This document shows, piece by piece, positions 17,853-25,716 of a stretch of 64,000 nt of DNA. Position 1 is the stretch's first letter, and every line of letters starts with the position of its first letter. The position numbers and the translations under genes are program-made. Under the pieces are notes generated by a model that was not told the origin of the DNA, did not search any database, and was given only the letters and a program-made list of their open reading frames with translations. Source of the DNA: an uncultured Methylococcaceae bacterium (GTDB lineage Bacteria; Pseudomonadota; Gammaproteobacteria; Methylococcales; Methylococcaceae); the NCBI GenBank assembly GCA_903859815.1, contig CAIOOA010000067.1, forward strand, positions 124,001-188,000, written 5' to 3'.

Positions 17853-17875
17853 GGAGCGTCGAAGCTTGCTTTGAC
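17853..17875 (+). repeat. Single REP-like arm
   Basis: One 23-bp copy of the GGAGCGTCGAAGCTTGC family, without a matching inverse arm, between the helicase gene and the MlaC-like gene. Confidence 0.7.
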
Positions 17876-17905
17876 AATAAAAGGCGAGTCTTGCCACAAC
17901 AAAGC

Positions 17906-18520
17906 TTAAGTCGAAGCACCGTTGTTGTTGGCATAATCGGTGATCTTCTGGTTTAGCTTATTCAATAAATTGTCAAAACCTTCGCGCTCGATGATGCTGG
18001 TGTATTGGGCCTTTTTCAGTGCCAAGTCACTGATGCCATCCACGACAATATTAATGATGGTCCATTGACCATTGCTCTGGCCCATGACATATTCAAAAAC
18101 GACAGGCTTTTCCTTGGGTGCGGTCAATGCATAGCGCAAAGTGACGCGGTTGGATTTCATGCCCTGTTCGGATTCAAATTTGAAATCCTCTCCGGCATAG
18201 TCGTTAAACTGGGCCGCATAGGTGGCGATGCTGAGTTCAGTCAACTTGTCGATGAACATTTTCTTCTGTTCATCGCTCAACGTTTTCCAATGACTGCCCA
18301 AAGCGATTTGAGCGATAGTCGGAAAGTCGTGAGTTTCTTTAACGACCGGGTCAAGCTTGGCATAGCGACCCTTGTAACCAAGTTGCCTGGAATTCTTCAT
18401 CGCTTCAATGAGCGTTGCGTTTAATTTATCGACCGTTTGCTTGGCAGCAGCCTGTTCTTCGGCAAAAGAGAACTGTGCAAAGCAAAGCAGCAAAATCCCG
18501 ATAATGGAATGGAAGTACAT
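17906..18520 (-). CDS. MlaC/Ttg2D-family phospholipid-binding protein (possibly HpnM-like)
   Basis: A 204-residue periplasmic protein with a signal peptide (MYFHSIIGILLLCFAQFSFAEE). The mature sequence has the Tol/Ttg2 signature: LNATLIEAMKNSRQLGYKGRY, FPTIAQIALGSHWKTLSDEQKK, ELSIATYAAQFNDYAGEDF and WTIINIVVDGISDLALKKAQY. MlaC proteins carry phospholipids between outer and inner membranes. The relative HpnM is found with hopanoid genes; the sequence style here would suit either. No mla or hpn neighbours are present, so it is an orphan copy and its transport partner is not known. Confidence 0.85.
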   Translation of the reverse strand: MYFHSIIGILLLCFAQFSFAEEQAAAKQTVDKLNATLIEAMKNSRQLGYKGRYAKLDPVVKETHDFPTIAQIALGSHWKTLSDEQKKMFIDKLTELSIATYAAQFNDYAGEDFKFESEQGMKSNRVTLRYALTAPKEKPVVFEYVMGQSNGQWTIINIVVDGISDLALKKAQYTSIIEREGFDNLLNKLNQKITDYANNNGAST

Positions 18521-18642
18521 TGCTGGCTCCTAAATGAGTGAATTAAAGGCAATATACCATAAACAACCTGTCTCCCCTATAGTTTTGTCCAATCTACGCA
18601 ACAAATTTCCAACAATAATGCAACAAGCATCTTAGGGAAACT

Positions 18643-19317
18643 TTATTCCAGCATGGCTCTTATCGCTCGCACTGCATTGCCATTTATCGCTGCCGTTCTT
18701 TGATGTTGAATGCACAAAGCCCCACGAAAGCCAAGATAGTCAGGCCGCAAGTTCAGCAACAACGGAATATCGCTATGGCGCAAGGAGCCAGCCAATCCGC
18801 ACAACATTCCGTTAGCTTTGACCTCCACCACAAATTGGCTTAAGAAATCATAGGTGCAAACCTGCAACAACGAACCGCCTTGTTTGTCCATGGTATCCAG
18901 CATGACACCGCTAAAACCGGCTTGAGCCAACTCGGCAATTTGACTTAACGCCGGATTTTGATCGCCAAACAACACCGCGACGAGCCGGACTCCTTTATTA
19001 ACAAGACTGCTGAGTTCCAAGACAGATTGCCGCCAGTCTCCTCCGGGGAAAAAGCCAATCTTGACATAATCAACCCCTGTGTCAGCCATGGCTTCAACCG
19101 CGTCCCTGACCTGTTGCGGAAACATAGGCATGTCGCCTATCGTGGCGCTCACCGGTAGCAAGCCATTCACCGCTAGGACAATCTCCCTGACCACAGGCAC
19201 TGGCAAAGCCCCCAATGCACCGGCGGAAGGTGATTTCAAATCAATAATGTCCACTCCCGCATCCAACACCACCCTAGCCTCAGCCAGATTTTCAACACTG
19301 GCAAGCATACCGGTCAT
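18643..19317 (-). CDS. mfnB: (5-formylfuran-3-yl)methyl phosphate synthase
   Basis: A 224-residue TIM-barrel-type enzyme that condenses two glyceraldehyde-3-phosphate molecules into 4-(hydroxymethyl)-2-furancarboxaldehyde phosphate, the first committed step to the furan of methanofuran in archaea and in methylotrophs. Recognised from MLASVENLAEARVVLDAGVD, IIDLKSPSAGALGALP, VSATIGDMP, GVDYVKIGFF, GVMLDTMDKQGGSLL and DYLGFRGALC, including the Lys of DLK and of YVKIG. It overlaps the upstream DUF447 gene by 4 nt (ATGA), making it the third gene of an operon for C1-transfer cofactors. It supports a formaldehyde-oxidising methylotroph. Confidence 0.92.
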   Translation of the reverse strand: MTGMLASVENLAEARVVLDAGVDIIDLKSPSAGALGALPVPVVREIVLAVNGLLPVSATIGDMPMFPQQVRDAVEAMADTGVDYVKIGFFPGGDWRQSVLELSSLVNKGVRLVAVLFGDQNPALSQIAELAQAGFSGVMLDTMDKQGGSLLQVCTYDFLSQFVVEVKANGMLCGLAGSLRHSDIPLLLNLRPDYLGFRGALCIQHQRTAAINGNAVRAIRAMLE

Positions 19318-19895
19318 GTGCGCCCTCCCCCGCCATCCATGCCATTCCTATGCGCCTCTACTTTTTCCATCAACCAGCCCCAAGCCTCCTTCTCGCGCTG
19401 GCCGGCACATTTGTCCAAACCGATGCGCAGATAAGCCAATTCCGATTCCACCTTGTCCCAAGGCAACATCTGCAAACGGCTGACTAGGATAGCCGCTTCC
19501 AACACCGAATATTGGGCACGGTTGAAGCCCTGAAATGGCGCATGATTGGCTTCGTGGATCACCTTGCAAAATAGCTTGGGACGCAGATCATCATTCTCTA
19601 CGCGGGTCAATTCCAATTCCAGATGCGACAAGCTATCAGCCAACCTCGCCACTGGAACCTTTACCGAATTGACTAAGGGCCAATTGCGTAGTCCAGTCAG
19701 GCAACCTGCGAAGACTCGCACATCGTCGGTATGGTTTAACACCGCGCAACCCGAGGCTAGGATGTTTTCCAAGGTCGTTGAAGGACGAAATGGCATGACT
19801 AGCCTAGTTCCGTCGTCCATGACATGGATGCCCATGGGGGCGATGTGAACCACGCCAAGATGAGATTGGGTGGTGACAATAGTTTCTAAGATCAT
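19314..19895 (-). CDS. DUF447 family protein of the C1-cofactor operon
   Basis: A 193-residue protein of the DUF447 family, recognised from the N terminus ETIVTTQSHLGVVHIAPMGI, VMPFRPSTTLENIL, CAVLNHTDDVRVFAGC and PFQGFNRAQYSVLEAAILVSRL. The family has a flavin-reductase-like split-barrel core and occurs with methanopterin and methanofuran genes in archaea and methylotrophs; its reaction is not established to my knowledge. Start and stop overlap both neighbours by 4 nt, so the three proteins are translated together. Confidence 0.88.
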   Translation of the reverse strand: MILETIVTTQSHLGVVHIAPMGIHVMDDGTRLVMPFRPSTTLENILASGCAVLNHTDDVRVFAGCLTGLRNWPLVNSVKVPVARLADSLSHLELELTRVENDDLRPKLFCKVIHEANHAPFQGFNRAQYSVLEAAILVSRLQMLPWDKVESELAYLRIGLDKCAGQREKEAWGWLMEKVEAHRNGMDGGGGRT

Positions 19896-21295
19896 TGATT
19901 GTCTTTATCTGGTTTTTTTAAGGTCGTCCCTGCCGGTTTATAAATATGGGGATCAACCTTGGCATCGATATTTTCAAAGGCACATCCCCAGTTCAAGGGT
20001 TCGTCTTGATTATAACGCTTGCCTAATTGCCAAGCGATTTGTGCCCGCCCCAACTCCACCCCCAAATAAAAGGCATGTCCGCCATCATGTTCAACGCCCA
20101 ACATGGGGAAAAGCTCGAATGGGTCGGTGGCACTGTGAAAACCGTCACGATTGAAAATATGCAAACCTTCCACGCTATTCTGAATGCGGAAGCTGGGGTC
20201 GCGTATGGCTTGCCACAACTCCTTCAACTCAGCCAACGAATAAGGAAAAGGCTTGCGCTCATGCAAAGCCATCAAACCATCGTTGATTTGCTTGGGCAAA
20301 GAGCCCATCTCACGCGCTGCAAACAGGATACGCCGCGCTAGGTCGGCTTCGCGCAACGCTTTGCAGGCATGTTGGCTGACTTGGGTGGCAAGTATCGCCC
20401 TGATGCCCAATTCGGAACAAATGCCCAACAGCATGGCATTCATCCCCACGGTGTCGGCATGGGTCAGTTCGGTCAGATTGCCAACGCCCATTAACATTTC
20501 CACATCGGGATGCCGACGGCGTGTTTCATGATAACGCACAATGGAATCGGCAAACCCAAAGTGGATAGGCTCAAGGATGGGGTCAACGAGGAATTCACGT
20601 CCACGGCTTTCCATGCCCGCGATGGCTCGGTCCAATGAATCCAAATCTTGATGTTTGGCCGGGATCAACACCGGGATGGCAGCCACCTCGTCCGCCACCC
20701 AAAGCGAATGTTCATGCAGGCTCAATAGAAAATCCGCCCCTGCCCTGCCACCTCGCAACAAATCTTGGTTGTCCAAGGAATCCACGCTGACTTTAAAGCC
20801 TTCTTCCTTCAATGCGACGATGGATTGTTCCAAATGCTCAAACGGTGTTTCCGGCAAACATCCCAAGTCGATGACATCCGCGCCATCGCGGCGATAATCG
20901 CGGGCTTGCCGCAAAATGGCATCCACCTCCATTCGGGGCGCATCGGTGATTTCGGCGAAAATGCGTAAATCATAGCGATCCAGCGATGGCTTTTTCGACT
21001 TTTTCCCGAAAAACTCTGGCAAGTCTCGCAACTCGTCTGGCCCACGCTCGAAACGCAATCCCATGTCAGTGGAAAGCTGCTCCAAATCACCCCGGCATCG
21101 ACCCGGCACAATGACCCGATCCGCACCGAAACAATCCTTTAAACGCCGCCTAATCATATCCGCCGTCATCAGCGCCGCCACCGTCAAACCCAATTCATGG
21201 ACGGTGTATTCAAACTCCGGGTTGATCTCATCCAGAATCCGCCGCAATGGTTTTTGGGCTAGTTTGCCGGTCAGAAAAAGCAGATGTTCAGCCAT
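19892..21295 (-). CDS. Dihydropteroate-synthase-like protein of tetrahydromethanopterin biosynthesis (DUF6513-type)
   Basis: A 467-residue protein with an N-terminal domain of about 150 residues (EHLLFLTGKLAQKPLRRIL, FEYTVHELGLTVAALMTADMI) and a DHPS-like TIM barrel (ADVIDLGCLPETPFEHLEQ, GFKVSVDSLDNQDLLRGGRAG, FLVDPILEPIHFGF, MLMGVGNLTELTHADTVGMN). The barrel suggests a pterin-joining step that replaces folate-type p-aminobenzoate chemistry in methanopterin synthesis; the precise reaction is inferred from the family. First gene of the operon with DUF447 and mfnB. The start has an AAGAAG-rich purine tract upstream. In bacteria these genes are characteristic of methylotrophs. Confidence 0.88.
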   Translation of the reverse strand: MAEHLLFLTGKLAQKPLRRILDEINPEFEYTVHELGLTVAALMTADMIRRRLKDCFGADRVIVPGRCRGDLEQLSTDMGLRFERGPDELRDLPEFFGKKSKKPSLDRYDLRIFAEITDAPRMEVDAILRQARDYRRDGADVIDLGCLPETPFEHLEQSIVALKEEGFKVSVDSLDNQDLLRGGRAGADFLLSLHEHSLWVADEVAAIPVLIPAKHQDLDSLDRAIAGMESRGREFLVDPILEPIHFGFADSIVRYHETRRRHPDVEMLMGVGNLTELTHADTVGMNAMLLGICSELGIRAILATQVSQHACKALREADLARRILFAAREMGSLPKQINDGLMALHERKPFPYSLAELKELWQAIRDPSFRIQNSVEGLHIFNRDGFHSATDPFELFPMLGVEHDGGHAFYLGVELGRAQIAWQLGKRYNQDEPLNWGCAFENIDAKVDPHIYKPAGTTLKKPDKDNQ

Positions 21296-21450
21296 TTTCT
21301 TCTTCTTAAACTAGATAAAAGCCATAGTGTATAGGATTTCGGGACTAAATGTGGGTGTAAGGATAGCCTATCCTAAATTTGCACCAGCCAAAACCCCGAC
21401 GAGAAATTCATCCTGTTTTATTGTCAACATGGATGGTAGCAGCCTAATAT

Positions 21451-21474
21451 TGAAGCGTCAAAGCCTACTTTGAC
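21451..21474 (+). repeat. Degenerate REP-like arm
   Basis: TGAAGCGTCAAAGCCTACTT followed by TGAC, a diverged member of the family at 7065-7142, located between the TIR gene and the H4MPT operon. Confidence 0.55.
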
Positions 21475-21538
21475 TAGTCTCCCTCCACACTCGAACATAA
21501 GCCGCTTTTGCGTCCATGCACAACATCAATCCAAAAAC

Positions 21539-22063
21539 TCAACTTCTGCCAATAAATAGCGGTTTCGATAGCGAGGGCCAAGCCGTCGTCTTGACGAGGT
21601 TGACAAGGACATCCAGTTCCTTCTCCGCCGAACCCCTGACCCGCTCGTCCCAACCGAGTGCATGGCGGACATTTGACATCACTCTGCGAATTTCCTCCAC
21701 TTCAGTGAGTCGAGCCGCATCGGACCCTCTCATCGCGGCTGGCAAATCCCTTTCTGTCACCCCTGCGAGTAGCGGGTAGGTTCGCTTAGCCAATACCCAA
21801 GCCCCACCAAGTTCAAACATGCACCATGGACTTTGCAAGCTATTCGGCGTCAACAGACTGAGGACGCAGGAGGATTGGGTCAGATGATTGCGTAGATGCA
21901 GACTCACATCCGAGCCCTCCGGTTCACGGTATTTCGGAAAGTCATGCGATGTGCAGAGAATGCGTTCTCGCGGCACCATGGTTGCCTCGATCACGTCTAC
22001 GAGTGCAGCAGCAATTTTTTTATCATCATGAGAATGACTGATGAAAAGACGAATATCACCCAT
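21539..22063 (-). CDS. Stand-alone TIR-domain protein
   Basis: A 174-residue protein consisting of a TIR domain with a short helical tail. Visible features: beta-A strand DIRLFISHSHDDKKIAAALVD, the BB-loop region RERILCTSHDF, the helix LRNHLTQSSCVLSLLTPNS, and SPWCMFELGGAWVLAKRTYP, where the Glu of WCMFE fits the conserved catalytic Glu of NAD-hydrolysing TIR domains. Bacterial TIR proteins act in abortive infection by consuming NAD+ or by making cyclic ADP-ribose signals, or as secreted effectors; no signal peptide is seen. The start is preceded by GAGGAAA at 9 nt. No companion (ThsA, SLOG, AGO or STING) is adjacent, so a defence role is only an inference. Confidence 0.85.
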   Translation of the reverse strand: MGDIRLFISHSHDDKKIAAALVDVIEATMVPRERILCTSHDFPKYREPEGSDVSLHLRNHLTQSSCVLSLLTPNSLQSPWCMFELGGAWVLAKRTYPLLAGVTERDLPAAMRGSDAARLTEVEEIRRVMSNVRHALGWDERVRGSAEKELDVLVNLVKTTAWPSLSKPLFIGRS

Positions 22064-22269
22064 GGTGTTTATTTCCTCGCTGTTCGGAACGAAAGACTTA
22101 AATTTTGATTATGTTCTTGGGAATATGGGCTGTCAATGCTCCTCGATTTTCAGCGAACCCTCAGCATCGATTGTAAGTGTAAGGCGGAATAATAGTTGGC
22201 TGGACAGGCTAGTCGATTTAACCCTATGTCGGTTTGAAAAATTGATTCCGCAATGGTTTTTGGACATCG

Positions 22270-22601
22270 CAACTATGCTGAGGAACAGTCACCAAGCATT
22301 TTTCACCGTTCCCCGGCTATTGCGGAACAATCCTCAAGCCTTGCGGAGCGTTCCTTAAGCATTGCGACGCTTCCTCAAACACTGCGGAGCATTCCCTGAC
22401 GGTTGAGGAATGCTCCTCAGCGGTTAAGGAGTGTTCCTCAAGCCTTGAGGAATGGGCTAAACGATTTTGCACCATTCCCCAAGCCTCTAGGATGCTACCC
22501 AATCTTCGGGGAATGCTCCGCAAATCTTGAGGAGCATTCAAAAACCGTTGGGGAATGCTCCACAATGTTTGGTGAACGGTGCAAAAGCTTGGGGGAACGT
22601 G
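22270..22601. repeat. Array of about fifteen 20-21-bp self-complementary units
   Basis: Contiguous units start at about 22291, 22311, 22332, 22353, 22373, 22394, 22415, 22436, 22457, 22477, 22498, 22518, 22539, 22560 and 22581; most are 21 bp, four are 20 bp. The clearest unit (22436) has the palindrome CCTCAAGCCTTGAGG, and the junction between units also pairs (GAGGA-ATGC-TCCTC at 22405-22418), so the array is nearly the same on both strands. Both strands translate into seven-residue repeats (LRNAPQ-type and EHSST-type), but the 20-bp units break the frame. Units differ widely yet keep pairing. No gene is supported here. Confidence 0.85.
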
Positions 22602-22630
22602 GAGAGAGAAGATATAACGGCTACCCCGTC

Positions 22631-22653
22631 ATTCCGGCATGGACCGCCGGAAT
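22631..22653. repeat. dRS3-like palindrome
   Basis: ATTCCGGC-ATGGACC-GCCGGAAT, with GTC before and CCC after. It resembles the short ATTCC(N)GGAAT inverted repeats scattered in many proteobacterial genomes. The remaining DNA at 22654-22924 shows only the untranslated leader of the next gene. Confidence 0.6.
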
Positions 22654-22924
22654 CCCAACTGCATGGATGCTTGCAAGTTCAATCCCCCCTAAATAGGAAA
22701 GTGTTGACCGTCGTTCACAACCGTAGACAACTTGTGCAAGATAAGATATTTTCGGGCTTCTGATTGATGAGTGAGGCTCATATTGTAAGTAACTCAAAAT
22801 GACAGTTAGCACTCACTAGTGCTAGACTTTTATGTCTTGCGAGTGCGGCTTACGGCGGACCACGCAAGGGCGTTGACGGCGCAGCAGTCACCGTTTTTTT
22901 CCGCCCATAGACTGAGGTTTAGAC

Positions 22925-23653
22925 ATGAAACACTGCGATACCCGTAATCCTTACCGCTGGGATACCGTTCTTCAAACGCTGGCGATCCTTGCATTCTTGG
23001 CGATTCCCTTCTCTGTCCACGCCGGGCCGATACCCCTCCCCGCCAGCACCAACGCGACTTGCAACATTCCCCAGACTGATACAACCGACAAGTGGTTTAA
23101 TGCCGATGATGTCATCCATTCTTTCGCCGGCTATCAATGTTCGTTGGAAACCCTGAGCCAAGATACCATTTTTTTTCGTTACTATAGCTTTCCCTCGGCT
23201 CCTACCATCAATATTGGCCGTTATCTGACCACCGATTTTTTTAATTTAAATTCGGATGTCATCGTCAAATTGGCGCTTTATCCCTTCCCCCCCAATCCGC
23301 AATTTCAAAACTTTGCCTATTATCGGGAGGAAGTGCTTGTCAAGGCTAACACAGATATCTTTGTGGGCTTGGCCGGTCCTCAACCTCCCAGTGATTTAGG
23401 CTCCTGCTATGCAGGCGGGGCGGCCCAATATTTTTACGCGGGGGATAATGTCAGCAACAACCCCAGTATTACGTTTAGTGGGGGGGTGGGAATCACCAAA
23501 GATACGCGCTACCCCAATCAATATGGCGTAGGCGACCCTTGCAACGTCTATTACGTATCGGAACCTGATTCCCTGACCTTGGTACTGTTGGGAATAGGTA
23601 ATATCGGCCTGCTGAGGCTGATCGGTTTCAGGCGTCGTAAGACATACGGGTAA
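22925..23653 (+). CDS. Secreted protein with a PEP-CTERM-type sorting tail
   Basis: A 242-residue exported protein with a signal peptide (hydrophobic stretch TLAILAFLAIPFSVHAG, about 18-34) and a C-terminal sorting signal: SEPDSLTLVLLGIGNIGLLRLIGF followed by RRRK. This matches the PEP-CTERM layout (Glu-Pro-type motif, hydrophobic helix, basic end), with SEPDS in place of the usual (V)PEPs. Exosortase A, encoded at 58884-60443, would be the natural processing enzyme. The mature body is beta-rich, contains several Cys residues (about 58, 79, 160, 210) and is of unknown function. GAGG lies about 8 nt before the ATG. It is monocistronic, with a hairpin after the stop. Confidence 0.75.
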   Translation: MKHCDTRNPYRWDTVLQTLAILAFLAIPFSVHAGPIPLPASTNATCNIPQTDTTDKWFNADDVIHSFAGYQCSLETLSQDTIFFRYYSFPSAPTINIGRYLTTDFFNLNSDVIVKLALYPFPPNPQFQNFAYYREEVLVKANTDIFVGLAGPQPPSDLGSCYAGGAAQYFYAGDNVSNNPSITFSGGVGITKDTRYPNQYGVGDPCNVYYVSEPDSLTLVLLGIGNIGLLRLIGFRRRKTYG

Positions 23654-23660
23654 TCATGTT

Positions 23661-23689
23661 GTGGGCAAATGGCTTCATCGTTTGCCCAC
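23661..23689 (+). terminator. Hairpin after the PEP-CTERM-type gene
   Basis: GTGGGCAAA / TTTGCCCAC, 9-bp perfect stem with an 11-nt loop, 7 bp past the stop codon. No T-tract follows, so its efficiency is uncertain. Confidence 0.55.
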
Positions 23690-23770
23690 GCAGAATAAAT
23701 CTTCGCCAACCACAAATGCTAGGAATGCCAAAAGCCTGACCAGCGATTATCGAATGGCTTTTTGCATAGA

Positions 23771-24652
23771 CTACATTGACCAATAATTAACCGCCAAGCC
23801 CACAAACACCGTCGTTCCAAACCAATGGTTGTTCAAAAAGGCTTTGAAACAATCGACCTTCACTCGGTGGTAAATCAGGGTCTGCTGGTAGACGAAAAAC
23901 CCGGCAGCCATCACTAAGCCTAGATAATAAGGCCAAGCCAAACCCAGTTGCAGCCCGATGATTGCCAATATCAACAGCATCAAGACTTGTAAACCACCAA
24001 TGATATGCCGGTCATATTCGCCAAAAAGAATAGCGGTCGATTTAACCCCAATTTTCAAATCGTCGTCGCGATCCACCATCGCATACATCGTGTCGTAAAT
24101 CAGCGCCCAGATGACAGTCGCCAAAAACAACTCCCATCCCACCCAGGGTATGGCATTGGTCTGTGCAGCAAAACTCATCGGCACGGCCCAGCCGAAAGCG
24201 ACACCCAAATAAGCTTGGGGCAAATGGGTGAAGCGTTTCATGAACGGGTATGAAGCCGCAAGGAAGGCTCCCGGCACAGATAGCGCAATGGTGAAACCGT
24301 TCAATAGGCACACCAAGCCAAACGAAGCCAGGCAAAGCACAACGAACAGTATCAAGGCTTCCTTGGGGGATACCAATCCAGCGGCGATGGGCCTTTGCTG
24401 GGTCCGCTGCACATGCGGGTCGAAATCCCGGTCGGCATAATCATTGATGACACAACCAGCGGCACGCATCACCACCACACCGGTCACAATGACGAATAAC
24501 ACGAGCGGGTCGGGCCTTCCCTGCCCTGCAATCCACAAAGCCCAAAGCGCTGGCCAAAGCAACAACAGGATGCCGATAGGCTTGTCAAATCGCATCAGCC
24601 GCCAATAATGGCCTAGGCGATCTCGATTGAAAGCAAAGCTTGCAGTACTCAT
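23771..24652 (-). CDS. ubiA: 4-hydroxybenzoate polyprenyltransferase
   Basis: A 293-residue integral membrane prenyltransferase that attaches the polyprenyl chain to 4-hydroxybenzoate in ubiquinone synthesis. The two Asp-rich Mg2+/diphosphate motifs are present: [19 protein letters not shown] (about 68-86) and [20 protein letters not shown] (about 188-207), among eight to nine hydrophobic helices. Length and motifs match UbiA. Its start overlaps the stop of ubiC by 1 nt (TAATG), so the two are translationally coupled. Confidence 0.95.
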   Translation of the reverse strand: MSTASFAFNRDRLGHYWRLMRFDKPIGILLLLWPALWALWIAGQGRPDPLVLFVIVTGVVVMRAAGCVINDYADRDFDPHVQRTQQRPIAAGLVSPKEALILFVVLCLASFGLVCLLNGFTIALSVPGAFLAASYPFMKRFTHLPQAYLGVAFGWAVPMSFAAQTNAIPWVGWELFLATVIWALIYDTMYAMVDRDDDLKIGVKSTAILFGEYDRHIIGGLQVLMLLILAIIGLQLGLAWPYYLGLVMAAGFFVYQQTLIYHRVKVDCFKAFLNNHWFGTTVFVGLAVNYWSM

Positions 24653-25221
24653 TATTCACTATCCGATAACATCAAAACAGAAGGCAGGAAAAACTCGCAC
24701 ACGGTGAGGGAAACCTGATCCACTTGGTATAAGGAGCGCCTACCCCAAACCGTTGAATTGATCGAGAACTCCCTTGCGACGGGGGGTTTCCAATGCGTGT
24801 GAATCGCCCTTGCCACTTCCAAATGGCTGCGTTGCAAACCCCGATAGGCAAACAACAATTCGCCGAGGGGTCTTTCGCCTAAATGGGCCATGCCACAATG
24901 AATGCCTCGCAACGTGCGAGGGGGGATCACCGAGCGAGCTAACACTAGAGGCTGGCCTCGCCAATGCAACAGCACCTCCCTGACCAATGCGCGACGGCGG
25001 GTTTGCAAACCCAGCAACGCGGCCTCGTCAACATAGGGTCTGGCCCAGCATTGCCCTATCAGTCTCACACCAAACCCCTGCCCGAATGCATGCTTCAAAC
25101 GGGCCGTCAATGAACCCGACTCGTCCAACCAAGACCTAACCGCATTCGGCACTCCCAATTCACCTGCTTTTGCGGGTCGCCAAAGGGGTTCACGTTGAAA
25201 TAACCTACTTCGAGGGTACAA
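24652..25221 (-). CDS. ubiC: Chorismate pyruvate-lyase
   Basis: A 189-residue enzyme that converts chorismate to 4-hydroxybenzoate and pyruvate, the first ubiquinone-specific step. Seen: [11 protein letters not shown] at the N terminus, [39 protein letters not shown] (the Arg of ARSVIP is conserved) and WGRRSLY near the C terminus. The start is a TTG at 25221: no ATG is near, and GGAAG lies 7 nt upstream. The product feeds the coupled ubiA gene. The frame is intact. Confidence 0.9.
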   Translation of the reverse strand: MYPRSRLFQREPLWRPAKAGELGVPNAVRSWLDESGSLTARLKHAFGQGFGVRLIGQCWARPYVDEAALLGLQTRRRALVREVLLHWRGQPLVLARSVIPPRTLRGIHCGMAHLGERPLGELLFAYRGLQRSHLEVARAIHTHWKPPVAREFSINSTVWGRRSLYQVDQVSLTVCEFFLPSVLMLSDSE

Positions 25222-25307
25222 TTCGAATCTTCCAAAAAAGTTACCAAGCCACTAAAGGGATTAGGGGCGAATGATACCGCAGGAGCCGTATTTCCGCGAA
25301 GAAACTT

Positions 25308-25701
25308 ATGTCGCAAATTGAAGAGTTTCACAAACCCGTCGAATTTTTTTACAATGAAATGGTCGATTGATAGGAAGGTCGTCACATACAACTACATGTA
25401 TCGCACGGAAATTGATGCTGTTTTAACTGAACTGCTGCAACAGCGATAAGCAAAGCACCCAATTTCTGTGATTGAATTCGGCTGTGGAGATGCCTCGTGT
25501 TCGGCTAAGGCACATTCAACTGCCCACGTTGAGCACTATTTAGGCTATGATTGGTCAGAAGCCGCTCTCCTTGAAGCAAGAAAAAACTTGGCGGTCCTGA
25601 ATGGCGAAAATAGCTTGATTTCTGGTGATTTGCTAGAAGGGGTTTCCAAAACAAGCATAGGACACCATACTTGGCATCAATTCTGGTATTTTGCGAACTA
25701 A
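25308..25701 (+). pseudogene. Broken SAM-dependent methyltransferase
   Basis: Remnant of a class I methyltransferase. A first segment (MSQIEEFHKPVEFFYNEMVD from 25308) runs into stops near 25370. After a frame change the reading continues as YNYMYRTEIDAVLTELLQQR, hits another stop at about 25447, and resumes with motif I VIEFGCGDA and YLGYDWSEAALLEARKNLAV. The frame then ends in an unrelated tail at 25701, without the later methyltransferase motifs. With a frameshift, internal stops and a lost C terminus it is not functional. The partner or substrate cannot be told. Confidence 0.65.
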
Positions 25702-25716
25702 CTACACCCTACAAAC

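Noticed and set aside
21539-22063. Thoeris defence system
   Set aside because: Only a TIR gene is present; no ThsA-like NADase or other partner is adjacent.
22317-22696. Seven-residue repeat proteins on both strands of the 21-bp array
   Set aside because: Four units are 20 bp long and break the frame; both strands give equally good repeats because the unit is palindromic, so coding is not supported.
22654-22924. Sigma-54 promoter upstream of the PEP-CTERM-type gene
   Set aside because: No TGGCAC-N5-TTGC match could be found; only a loose GTTAGCAC-like string is present.
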